The notes under the pieces were generated by a model. It was not told where the DNA came from. It saw only the letters and a list, made by a program, of their open reading frames with translations, and made no database searches. Both the position numbers and the translations under genes were made by a program. From Krasilnikovozyma curviuscula (Eukaryota; Basidiomycota; Tremellomycetes; Cystofilobasidiales; Mrakiaceae): a DNA stretch of 64,000 nucleotides. The DNA is taken from NCBI GenBank assembly GCA_014825775.1, contig MVAQ01000027.1, positions 62,001 through 126,000 on the forward strand, in the 5' to 3' direction. This document shows positions 1 through 10,767 of the stretch, piece by piece; position 1 is the first letter of the stretch, and the number at the start of each line of letters is the position of its first letter.

Positions 1-481
1 TGACAAGAAACAACGGTCCGCCTCGAGGGCTCATAGTGGAGATATCAACAGTCAAGCGAGGAGAACAGAGAGTGGCTCAGATAGGGTGGATGGCAGCGAT
101 GCAGATGTGCTCCGAGCTTCATCACCTCTTGCACCTCGTCTTACGCACCCGGATCAAACAATTCGCTCATCCAGTTCTAGGTCAGCTGCGGGTACGTCAG
201 GAATCCCACCAGTGCCACCTATTCCAACTACGATATCTTCAACACCCTCTTCCTCTTCTTTGGTCTACACGCCTACCGAAGCTGTCGTTCCTCATGTGAA
301 TACCGGTAGATTGCGCACGTCGTCGGAGAGGGGAGCTTCGGATCGGCCTAGTCCGTCAGAGAAGGATAAGTTGGAGGTGACGCCGCAGAATCTCTTTCCG
401 CTCCTTCAGCATGTCAAGGAGTGTGAGGTACGGTGTAAATCTTGTTTGATAGATCTCAAAGCGTTATCACTGGCGCTGTAG
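1..481 (+). CDS. 3' part of a Ser/Pro-rich protein of unknown function
   Basis: The reading frame is open from base 2 to a TAG at 479-481, so this is the 3' end of a gene that begins before the window. The visible residues are rich in Ser, Pro, Thr and Arg and look disordered; several RxxS-like positions could be phosphorylated. The only more ordered stretch is near the end (LFPLLQHVKECE). A possible donor (GTACGG) follows the GAG codon at about 428, with an acceptor at about 481. Splicing there would replace the last 18 residues and move the stop to about 601, so the exact C-terminus is undecided. No domain is recognised and no function is proposed. Confidence 0.5.
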   Translation, partial: DKKQRSASRAHSGDINSQARRTESGSDRVDGSDADVLRASSPLAPRLTHPDQTIRSSSSRSAAGTSGIPPVPPIPTTISSTPSSSSLVYTPTEAVVPHVNTGRLRTSSERGASDRPSPSEKDKLEVTPQNLFPLLQHVKECEVRCKSCLIDLKALSLAL

Positions 482-653
482 AAGACTTTCGTGTTTGTCA
501 AGGTGGTGTTGCTTCGTCTCAAGTCAGCAGGATTTATATCCTGCAAGAGCAACGCGTGTCACGCCAAACCGTTAATATATTCATCACCCAGTATAACGTA
601 AACGCTTAGAACTACAACCTGGTAGTGCTTCGTGATAGACAGTCTTTCTCTAT

Positions 654-3600
654 CTATGCTCCCTCCTGAACGCCGTCACTCTTGATCCTGTAGTAAATTA
701 CTAAATCCCCATGTTGTCGATAAATGAATTGTTTGATAGCCGCCAGAGTCATGGTGACTGGCAAAATATGGTCGTTACAAACGAGTTCAATCATTTCTTC
801 AGGTTTAAGCGTTTCTGCCGCTTGAGATTGCTGATCCTGCGAGGCGAAAGCTTCGGGCTCCGACGGTAACGCGGATACTCTATTGGTTGGTGAACCGTGT
901 GGTGTATTAAAATTGCTGGCAGTACCACTGAGAGATACCGCTCGAGAACGAGGCACCCCCATTTCCAGTCGATCGACGACGTAAGCCATGATCTTCCTAG
1001 CCCGTAATAGTCTGTTCGCTGTCAATCGCGAGTTTCTGCAAGAGAAGAATTATCAGTTTCTTCATCTTCTGGAAGACGCTACCTTTAGCAGGGATGAGAA
1101 CTCACCCAGTGGGGAGCTCTGGCAAACTACCAACTGTTCCTTTGTTCCAAGGCTCTAGCAAAAAACTCATCTTCACCGGATCCTTCGATGTAGATCTGCC
1201 CGCTAGGATGTACTCGAGGACCCACACCGGCATGTTCATCTCCAACTCCTTGTAATCAGCCGCGGTCGACGAGACCATTCCTCTGTAGATGACAGCCCAT
1301 GCTGCTGCATCTTTAGAGGACTCATCGACAAACAAAGCTGCGTCTGGGTAAGGAAGAACCATGGGGATATCATCCAAATTCGGAGGGTGGAGTTGACGAG
1401 ACCAGATATTTTCAAGGACTTTCTTTTGGTAAATGTCACGTTCAGAAAGACCAGCGTACTGAAGAAAACATCGAGAGACCAGGTATGAGGAACGATCATC
1501 TTGACAGCGTCCGAGAGGAGAAATTTACCTTAATTGAATCTGCAGCCATTTGCTTTTCCGCAGCTGTTTGTTCAACAACCACAGGAGTGGCGACAGCAGT
1601 CGCTCCCTTCTTTGGTTTTCCCATACTTTTGAACCGTCCCATGAAGCTGCCACCTGGAGTTGTTGGAGACAGAATGGGATTATCCAATGTTAGACCGATA
1701 GGTGAACTTGGTGCCCCGTCTGCATTCGCACTGGTCGTACGAAGGCGGTCCGTCTGGAGAGAGAAGTAATCTCGTTCACCAAATGATTCCTGGCCAGGGG
1801 AACGAGCGTCTGTTGAGGTCTGAGCATATAAACTGCGGATAGGTGAGCCAGGTATGGGCTGAAGAGATTGACCGCCTGGAGAGAAGACATTTCTAGGAGA
1901 CATCAAAGAAGAGTGCTTGGAAGGTGTCGATTTGATGAGCTCAGATACTTCTGGAATAATTGCTGGAGTCATTGCTGGAGTTGCTAGGAGCAAGATACCA
2001 GGGGTTTTGGGACCCGGAATCGTGGGTGTCGAGGCGCCAGGGAGAGCAATATGAGTCGGTGGCAAGCGTCGAAGTTTCTGCTTTGGGGTGATAGAAGGAT
2101 CCATTGGGTTCGTGTTATGCTGCTCTTGCTTCAAAGCAGCTTCAAGGAAACCTGGTTAACACAAAACGAAGCAAGAGGCTGTCAGTAGATCTCGTTTGAC
2201 CATCAATCAAAAAATATGCGAACCTGAGAACAAGTGAGCAATAACAAGACGACCGAGAGATACTCGCTGATCTTCCTTAATGTGGAAATTTCCCTTTAGA
2301 CCCAGCTCATCCACATGCACTTCGGCATCAAAACAAGAGTTCTCCTCCAGATGAACGGTCAGACCACCAATCCTCGTATCCACGGAGCACCACGTCGTCG
2401 TAACAGCTTGTCCATCAATTCGATCCTTGACAAGTTCAAGAGCTTCTCGAGGGTTACGCTCGTAGATACCCTGGACGCCGTCTCGACCGAACTCGTCCGC
2501 CGCTAGAACTTCCTCAGATGAGAAAATACCTAGACAACGACAGAAGACAATATCCCACAGTGCGATGGCTGTAATAAAAACAATTGATTAGAGAAGCTAA
2601 AAAGAAATGCAAAAATCTGAATTGACTGACTTCCTGCCGTGTCGATGGTGACGACATGCCTCCTATCACTCAAGAACAAACACCTCACCAAACCATGTTT
2701 CCCATGAATCACATCATCTGGAATGCCTCTCACAGGCTGAGCTTCAATAGCTACTTCCCTACTCTCAAAAGCCCTCCTCTCTGCCTTGGCAGCGTGGTAG
2801 AGACTGGGTGCTTGCTTAGTGTTGATGCTGATTCCCGACGCGTCGGGTGCAGGATTCATCTCTGAATCAATGCCACCAGCTGAAGGCGGTGTTGGACCAA
2901 CGGAGGCAAAGGAGTAGTGTTGGTTAAAGTTGGGCACGGAGAGGACTGAGGCAGCGGAATAGATGGTTGCGATGTCCGGCTCGGTGTACCGCCCTCGGGG
3001 AGCACCGTACGCGGAGTAAGGATCTTCAGGTGATGCCAAGTTGACAAGGTTTGAATAAGGAATGCCACTGAGTTCGGTCGAAGGGGGCTCTTCGAAATCA
3101 CGGTTGAGGTCCGAGTCGAACGAACGAGTCGAGGCATCAGTGCCGCTTCGTAGCCTCCTGATGGCATGACTTGATGGCGGTCGAGTAGTATCTAGCAGAG
3201 GCGACTTCGAGTTAGGATCTAGTGATGGTGGGGGGAGGTCACGTTCGCGAGAAGGTGGTGTTTGAGTAGCAAAGGCGACAGAGTGAGGTTCGATAGATCG
3301 ACTTCGCTCGTTGGACGTCTCAACTGAAAGTCTTCGATTGGACAAAGACGAATGTTCGGGTATGGGAACATAGGAATCTCTCCTGAGCGCACCAGCTGAT
3401 GGGATTGAAGGTATGCTACTCTCCATATCGTCTGATATGGAGTCGCCCATCGCAAACGCAGGATTCCTTCTCGTTCGTTTACCCACATCCTTCCACCGGC
3501 ATACAGACGAACTGCTCGTCGCAGTCCACACATAGGCGTCATCCATAGCGACGATTCGGTTGATACCGTGATCACCAGCGTTGGCGAGTGGGTTCAACGG

Positions 3601-5422
3601 CACCTCTTCTTCAGATGCACCTTGTCCTTCTTTGCACAGCACGACACATTCACCTTCAGATACGTCGTGACAGCGTTCCATGTCCACCACACAGACAACA
3701 CCCGCGCGGTCGCCAGAGTAGAAGCGTTCGAGGTTCGGGTGGTTGCTGAACATGGACCACACAGAATCTGAGTGGTGTGTGTAGGTATGAATAACACGCT
3801 GAGCTGACAGAGACCATAATTTGATAGTTGTGTCTGATGATCCTGAGAGCATCTAAATATTACTCAAAATACTCGTCAGTCTAAACAGCTTTGGAAACGC
3901 TTGAGAGGACTCACAAAGCGACCATCTTCCGATATCAAGAGAGCTCGAATATTGTCCGTATGGCCTACGAGTTTACAGATTCTCTTTCCACTCCTCGGAT
4001 CCCAAACTCTGATGACCCTCTCCGGAGATCCGGCAGCCACAATTTGTCCCGCCGAATCTAGTCACCCGCGAAAAGATCAGTTCCAAACGCTAAGGATCTC
4101 AAAAGATCACAAGAACTTGCCTGTGGCCAGAGAGTAGATACTGCCCTTCTCGCGCTGAGCACCTTCTTTGTCTGGGAACTCGAGTGTCGTGAGCGGTCCG
4201 TTCGGGCGGGATTCAGTGACGTCCCACAACTTTATCTGTCTGTCAAAACCTCCTGAGGCAACCCATTTCTGATCTGGACTGTTTAAATAAGATAACTGTC
4301 AGCAACAGCAGCCTTCCCGAAAATTAAAGTGGAACAAAAGACGAACCTGTACGCCAGGCATCGAGCGTAGTCGGTATGTGAGCCTGTGGTGATCAGAAAC
4401 CAGTTAGTGACACAGAGTGGGTTGATACAACATACAGAGACGTACCTATCACTTGAGGTGACATTGACTCTGCTGAGTGTGGATTCCAAGCACGGACTGT
4501 TCGATCTGACGAGGCGGAAATCACTGAAAGGCATCGACAAGAGATACATCAGTTTCACTGTGGTATATTCTAAGAAAGGTTAGGCTGGAGAGGACATACC
4601 AGTTTGGTTGTAGTTACAGAGAACCACATCGTTGACCCAGTCCGTCTATCAAGGAGAAATGTCAGAAACAACATGATGGAAGACCTGTTTCAGAGGCTTA
4701 CGTGAAACTGGACGTTTTGACGAAAGCTCGTAGGAGGAGGCTGTTGAGACAATAAACATCAATACACATGAATAGTTTTGCACTGAGAAGAAAACACTTA
4801 CCTTCTCGAGGACACCTTCACCCCAATCAGCCTCATACCGATCCTCATACGGCACCTCTTCACTGACCTCACCGCCTGACCCGTCCGCATTTACACCAAA
4901 CCAACCTTCTTTCTCCTCCAAATCATCATCATCACCATCTGTATCATCTTCTTCGTCTCCATCATCTCCCAACAATTTCCACTTGACCCATCCTTTCCGA
5001 CTTTTACCCACGCGAGGCTTCGTGCGCTTCTTCATCTTGATGCCACACTCCCACGCAGCAATCAGACCATCTCTTCCACCTGTATATAGAATTCCCTCAG
5101 GTGCTGACTTCCCATGCAGTTGTGTGGAACAGTCGAGAGCGAGAGCGGCCACACCGAGCGAATGCTGTGGGTGCGAAGGTGCAGTAAATGAGTTGTCCCT
5201 CGAGCCTGGGAAGAATGGAGTTGACAGAGATGATTGAGAGGCATTGTGATCTTCGCTGAGCATACGATGTGATATTGGTGCTGTAGCTGGGATAACGAGC
5301 GGATGAGGAGATCCATTTCGAGGGTGGATCGCCGAAGGGAGTGTGAGGAACCCTGGGTGGGTCAGCGGGCTGGGGAGGACGTAGCTGACTCGACGTCTCG
5401 TTGAAGGCTTCTTCCCTTCCAT
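654..5422 (-). CDS. WDR48: WDR48/UAF1-type WD40 protein (fungal Bun107/Duf1 homologue), deubiquitinase cofactor
   Basis: A WD40 beta-propeller protein whose family binds and activates ubiquitin-specific proteases (USP1/12/46 in animals, Ubp9 with Bun107 in fission yeast). The N-terminus ([10 protein letters not shown]) matches the family's start. A WD unit carries [13 protein letters not shown], then come an acidic insert, further WD exons (3530-4660) and a unit with [14 protein letters not shown] long Ser/Pro-rich fungal insert follows. The C-terminal domain typical of WDR48 (DUF3337) is clear: [11 protein letters not shown], then [18 protein letters not shown] and [10 protein letters not shown] just before the TAG. 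At least nine introns are needed. ATG at 5422 is chosen because it begins directly before the conserved RRxVSYV segment. An upstream in-frame ATG would add 26 unconserved residues. Confidence 0.85.
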
Positions 5423-6034
5423 TCTTACGGCAGTGGGCTCTGTGCTACCAGAGGACAGGGTGTTTGCTAATTCCCCAAAGAATTTGAAACCGACCTCCAA
5501 AAAGGAGGAGCTGCAACGTCGCTTCTACCTGCTTGACTACAACACCTCAAGTCGCCTGGTATTGCACAAACAGAAATTAGGTGTTGAATCTATAGAAAAT
5601 GAGAAGAAAGGAAATGGGACCTCACGTTGTTTTTGATGGGATGGGAATGTCGACCGATGCCGTATTGGAACTCGAAGCAAACGAGCGAACGCCAGGCAGT
5701 TTTGATGTGCCACCGAAGAAAAACGTATTCTATAATGAGCTCCAATAGACCAGAGCGGACTTGTGATTACCGTTAACAATTCTTGATACAGAATTTATTT
5801 AGGAGCGTGTAATTTACTTAATCTAAACAGCGACGGCAATATGCGCTGCAGGCTTGCTCCTAACTAGAAGTTCCACAAAACAGTAGGAACTACCTCATTG
5901 GATACACATGTTCTCCGAGAAATCCCAACTACTATCTGAGAAGGCTTCATCTGCTGCTGCTGTTCCCATAGAACAAGCAGTGGTCGAACCAGTAATTGTG
6001 ATCCGTACAGTCGTCGTTTCTTCCTCTCTTCCCT
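5423..6034. promoter_or_regulatory. divergent intergenic region between the WDR48-like and asparaginase genes
   Basis: About 610 bases separate two divergently oriented start codons, so the region should hold both promoters. Short ORFs here lack homology and good splice context. An ATG at 5908 opens a 48-codon frame that stops at 6046, overlapping the chosen asparaginase start; it could be an upstream ORF. No specific factor site stands out. Confidence 0.4.
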
Positions 6035-7587
6035 ATGGAACAGCGAACTGACCTAGTCCTCACTTGCAATTTGGGTACCATAAATGGCGGTGCTGGTACG
6101 ATGGATAAGTCAAAGTACGCGCCAGAGCAGCTCGAGCTGTAAGGATTCTGCCCTTTGCTATCCATGCGGTTCCTTCGCGCGACTATCCGTCTCGACCGTA
6201 TTGACACTCTTTCTCTATTCTGAAGGTATCGCGCTGCTCTGAGAGACTCGTTGCATGCTGGCCACCAGATCTTGAAGGCAGGTGGGACCGCACTCGACGC
6301 CGTCACTGCAGCCGTCACGTCGATGGAAAATTGTAATGCCATCGCCGCCGTGTCTTCGCCAGCTCAACAGTGGCTCACTACTTTTCTTGATAACATAAAC
6401 AGGTCCTTTATTTAACTCAGGCTACGGAGCTGTGTTCAACACCGAAGGCAAGAACGAGCTCGAAGCGTCCATCGCTTGTTCCCGTCCACCGAAGGGGCTC
6501 GAATCCATCGCCGGAAAGAGGAGAGGTGCATCAGTGACACAGATTAAGAAGACTCGTAACCCAATCCAACTCTGTAGAAGTCTTTACGTGAGCGATTCTT
6601 TTTCCGCTGTTCTTCTCACACAGGTGGGAGAGCCGACATCACTGATATTCTGTTATGGTGGCAGCTTGCGCCTGAATTGACACCTCACTTCTTCCACTCT
6701 TCACCTTACGTCGAAGATGTTCTCGCGCCCACCCTGGGAATTCCGCTCGTCGAGCCTTCGTACTATTTCACTGAAGCGCGCTGGCTGGAACACCGACGGG
6801 GACTCGGGCTGCCCACGGATCCATCCGACTACCCAGCAATCGTCAGCCACTCTGAAATCCCAACAGAGATGATTGCAGATAGTATTGGTGAGACGGTTGG
6901 GGCTGTTGCACTCGATCAGTACGGTGCAATTGCTGCAGCAACGAGCACCGGTGGGAGGACAAATAAGCTACCTGGACGGGCCGGAGATACACCTATGCAT
7001 GGCAGTGGAGTGAGTGCTTTTCTTAACTTTGTTTTTGTGGCATCAAAACATGTCGGTCTCACCAAACCTAAAAGTTCTTTGCTGACAGTTGGGAAGTCGA
7101 TTCCGGTCCCGTCGTCAATGGGATCAGAAAAATGTTTGGTTGGGGGAAGAAAGAGAAAGCTGTTGGTATTTCAGGAACAGGTGAAGGTGATGTACGTCCG
7201 CCCTTTTATCATTCTTGCATCCATCTCACTGATCGAGTTTACGACGCCGTATGGGGAATCAGTATTTCATCCGTCTCTCGACCTGTTCTACTTTCGGCCA
7301 TTTGGTAAAATACAACTATGCCTCTTTGACATCAGCGGCGAAGCGCGTGATTGCTGACCTCGTTGACGGCGGTGCGGGTCCCGGCCAGGGAGGCACGGGC
7401 GGGGTGATTGCCGTTAACGAGGCGGGTGACGTCGCGATGGAGCAGTCACACGGAATGTATAGGGGTGTTTGTAGAGCTGATGGTGTTGCCAAGGTGAGAC
7501 AATTGTTCCCTTCGCATTGTTTCTCGCCATGTGACTGACCGTGCGTAATTGCAGGTCGCAATCTTTGGAGATGACATTGTTCAATAG
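6035..7587 (+). CDS. Ntn-hydrolase asparaginase / isoaspartyl peptidase family (T2)
   Basis: A plant-type asparaginase that matures by self-cleavage before a catalytic Thr and hydrolyses L-Asn or isoaspartyl peptides. The alpha part begins with TINGGAGTM, followed by AGGTALDAV and [12 protein letters not shown], all family signatures. The beta part would start at the Thr of ETVGAVALD, followed by [17 protein letters not shown], the substrate-site GTGGVIAV and the C-terminal GMYRG. Splice sites are good at about 6139/6226, 6333/6402, 6588/6669, 7013/7076 and 7495/7554. ATG 6035 gives a start close to the family's. The residue before the catalytic Thr is Glu, not the Gly or Asp I know in characterised relatives. 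The enzyme is probably cytosolic, as no signal peptide is seen. Confidence 0.85.
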
Positions 7588-8158
7588 ACGGCTTTGTCTA
7601 CAAAACCTAGCTTTAATAATGTCATAATTCGATCTACTACCTGTTTCTTGTCTTTGTCTTTGTCACAAATAAGCCTCAATACTCTTGGGTTCCCACTGTT
7701 CCACAACCCTTTGTCGGTCTGATGCAAGTGTTCAGAAAAGAATGCGAATCGGTTCTCATCTGTGATAAATCACCTCCGTCTTCTTGTGTATCCTGGTGGT
7801 AAGGTTCACAGATACTGAAGACAAGGGGGTACCCTATCAGTCTCTCCCACTTAAACGAAAACTCATCTCGACGAGCCAATCAACCCATGGTCGAATTCAA
7901 GAGCAGTTTCTGCTTTAATGATCGTGCTAAAGTCAGAATAAAATATCTTTCAAGAGTACATTGTCTACACTTATTCGCCGGTAGAGTAACGCAAGTACAC
8001 AAAGAACGTAGCGTGACGAGTCAATGTGTGAGGCTGAGGAGTTCACCCTCAACGTCGAAGCCACATTTGACATGAAATTCCTTGCATGGATCGCATTCGT
8101 AACATAGGATTCATATAGTAATCTAAGGAAATGCACCAAGCATGCAACAGTCCTTCCT
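7588..8158. other. convergent intergenic region without a supported gene
   Basis: About 570 bases lie between the asparaginase stop and the V-ATPase subunit C stop, so this holds the 3' ends of both transcripts. Short ORFs on either strand show no recognisable protein. I see no RNA gene. Confidence 0.4.
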
Positions 8159-10376
8159 TTACACGACCATTCCCACCTCCTCCCAGCAAAACACCTCAAT
8201 CTCGCCTTCTAGGATTGTGGCATATTCACCGGAGACCTCGGTATCTTCCTTTGTTGCGTCCTTAGACTTCGCACCATCTCGTTTGGGTGGAAGGGCAGAG
8301 GATGATTTGGAGAGATAGCTGTAGTGGGATTGGAGTGATTTCAAAAGTGGGAGCGGTTTTTTTACATCAGGCTGAACCGAATTATGAAATTAGCATCACT
8401 TTTTTTTATGCATGCGAGACTGAGAAAGAAGAACGGATAAGCGTACCTTGACGATGATGGCAGAGTATTCTGCTGGAAGGCCGTATCTCAGAACAGACTC
8501 AATAAACAACTTGGCAACTTTGAGATGCAGAAGCAACTTGAACGATTCAGAGAATGAGAGTCTGGTGAGTCGAAGCAGATCAGCCTACGAAGGGTGCACA
8601 TGATCAAGCCAGTCAGGTCCGTATAGTGAGCGGAAGGTTTGCTCGCGGAGGATTTGGGCTCACCCAAAGTTCACGCTCTTCAATTTTTGCAGCCTCGAAG
8701 TCCTCCTTCTGTTTCTGGATCTGAGATGGATCGTAGGTGAAATCACGGACAGTAAATCTACCAGCAACAGCAAAAATGAGGATGCGGCTTCGTCAGCATG
8801 TCTATATTCAACTAGTGCATTTCGCAATAGAGAGGGCATCACTCACTTGTTCTCTCGGCATTTCTGCGAGAAATCGTCTTTTACTTTCTTGAAGACAACC
8901 ACTTTGACCAGTGTAAACTCGTCGTCACTCGCAATCTTCTCTGAACTTCTGGGGACAACGAAGGTTGACAATGTCTCGTATCTTGAGAACCAGTCTTTCA
9001 AAAGGTTGCTAAAGAAAGAACGCGAAGTGTTAATCAGCTTCCCTTTTGACCTATGCAGCAACGACTCGCAAGTTAAGAAACTCACTTTGGAACAGCGACG
9101 AGGATAGTATCCATGAACTCAGATTCACCCGTTGAGAAGTCGCTCTGAGAGACGAACTCATTGAGAGATCTAGTAGCAAGATTACCACTAAGGATAGAGA
9201 AGTGGAAGAAAAGCGTCAGTTCGGCGCGGAGATGCTACACCTTTCACACACACACATACGTGAGTTTACGTTGCATTTGCGTTAAAGATCCTTTGGCCAG
9301 GTTATACGACTGCAGTTTCGATTTTTGGAGAGTGTCAATTTGGGCCATTTCCTAGGTGAAGGCAACGGGGCAACAGCGACAGGGAAAAGTTAAGCCGTTA
9401 GATCGGACTCCAGCGACGCAAGAAAGATTTCAATAAGTCCTACCTTGATCAATCCCTCGATAACGTCAGCAACTTTCGCTTCTTTACCCCATCGGCTTCC
9501 ATCCCACTTCCAGCCTCCGTTCGCGAAGAGGTATTCCTCCACGCTCACACCATCAATCTTTGTGTGTAACTCCATCTTTTCCTTATCATCGTTCAGGAGA
9601 GATCGCAGTGTATCCAAAGTCTTGGAGATGAAGGAGGTGAAGATGGTGTCTTGTTTAGGCAGGGAGTCACTGAGTTTCAATAAGGCTGAGAGGGTACCAG
9701 CCTATTATTACAAAGAAACACAGAAGATCAGAGTAAGATCCAGAACCTCCTCGGATGAATCAGATAAAGTAGAGCAAGTGGTCTGGCTGATAGGGCGGGC
9801 GGTATTGGGCTAACGAGTTCCTCAGGTGTCGATTGAGAACCCACCCTTCCCTCCTGATCTACTCAGTCCACCCCAATCTCTTCCCAACAGCAAGAATACA
9901 ACTGTAGGGTGCAACCACATCGTGACCAGCAGCAGATACTGTATCGAGCCACCCTCTCCCCATCCAACGGTGAGAGCCAAATCGTCCTCAAGAAAGAGCT
10001 GGTAATGTCATTCCCTTCCACAAATACACGGATACTTCATAGCCAATTGAGAAAGCTCCACAGGTACCATGTACACAGGCGAGATGGAAGACAACGACTC
10101 ACTTTGAGTGGAGGGATATCAAGAGCTCCTAAGCCAGCCTTGCCAGTCGTCGTTGAAGCGACAAGGGGCAAGAGAACCGGCTGGACATCACTCAATGTTC
10201 TACTAGAATCATTATCTATCGTGGGTGACGAGACGAGCCAGTATGCCAGACTGTTGGATCAATTTGAATCAAACGAGTAAGAGGAGATGAGCGCTTAGAA
10301 CTTTTGGACGACTAGAGAGTTTACAATAGGAATCAAAGTATGATAGAAACGGCCAGATTACTCACTCAGAAGGCAT
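8159..10376 (-). CDS. VMA5: V-type proton ATPase subunit C
   Basis: Subunit C of the peripheral V1 sector, which links the stators to V0 and is released during reversible disassembly; it acts on vacuolar and other endomembranes. The first exon encodes only MPS plus part of a codon (ATG at 10376). Splicing to an acceptor at about 10273 gives MPSDLAYWLVSSP, matching the family start. After LGALDIPPLK a 401-nt intron (9702-10102) leads to AGTLSALLKLSDSLPKQ. Later signatures are DWFSRYETLSTFVVP and VVFKKVKDDF, and near the end LFIESVLRYGLPAEY. The C-terminus ends with GEYATILEGEIEVF, degenerate compared with the yeast ending. The first exon and long intron are my reconstruction and are supported by the clean join. 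Confidence 0.88.
9702..10102 (-). other. unusually long intron in the V-ATPase subunit C gene
   Basis: The donor reads GTGAGTCG after CTCAAA and the acceptor ends TAATAATAG. Both flanking exons match the family without a gap (IPPLK then AGTL). Most other introns in this window are 50-80 nt. The interior contains short ORFs on both strands, none recognisable. Confidence 0.7.
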
Positions 10377-10767
10377 CGTTTCGCTGTCCCTTGAAATAGA
10401 GGGAGAAGTGTTGTTGAGAGTCGATGTCCAATCTGAGAGATACCCTGCCTTGGGTTTCGAGGAGCGTCGTCCGTTTTGGGCGACAAGATGCGATTTTTGC
10501 GTCGGGGGCAAGCTCGACCGTCGCTTACGAAAAACAAGTTGGTTCGAGGTGGAAGGCACTAAATTACGTGGTAGGTAAAAAACTGAATTGCACACCTACT
10601 GCTTATAATCGGAGATTGAAAGAGGGAACAACTGACTTCTTCGACAACACCGCGACGATGGTGGTGCGCATGCTAGCAGATGTGATATTCAGTCGTAGGG
10701 TATCGAGAATATCTACCCTCCAGAAAATTGTCTGAAGAAATAGGTATATGTTGGTATCATAGGCTCC
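10377..10767. promoter_or_regulatory. promoter side of V-ATPase subunit C; 3' flank of the DCAF4-like gene
   Basis: About 390 bases lie upstream of the subunit C start and downstream of the next minus-strand stop. A plus-strand ORF of about 100 codons (10424-10735) has no homology I recognise and no convincing splice partners, so I treat it as chance. Confidence 0.35.

Noticed and set aside
10424..10735. Plus-strand ORF of about 100 codons next to the V-ATPase gene
   Set aside because: It overlaps the promoter of the minus-strand gene, has no homology and no splice-compatible neighbours.
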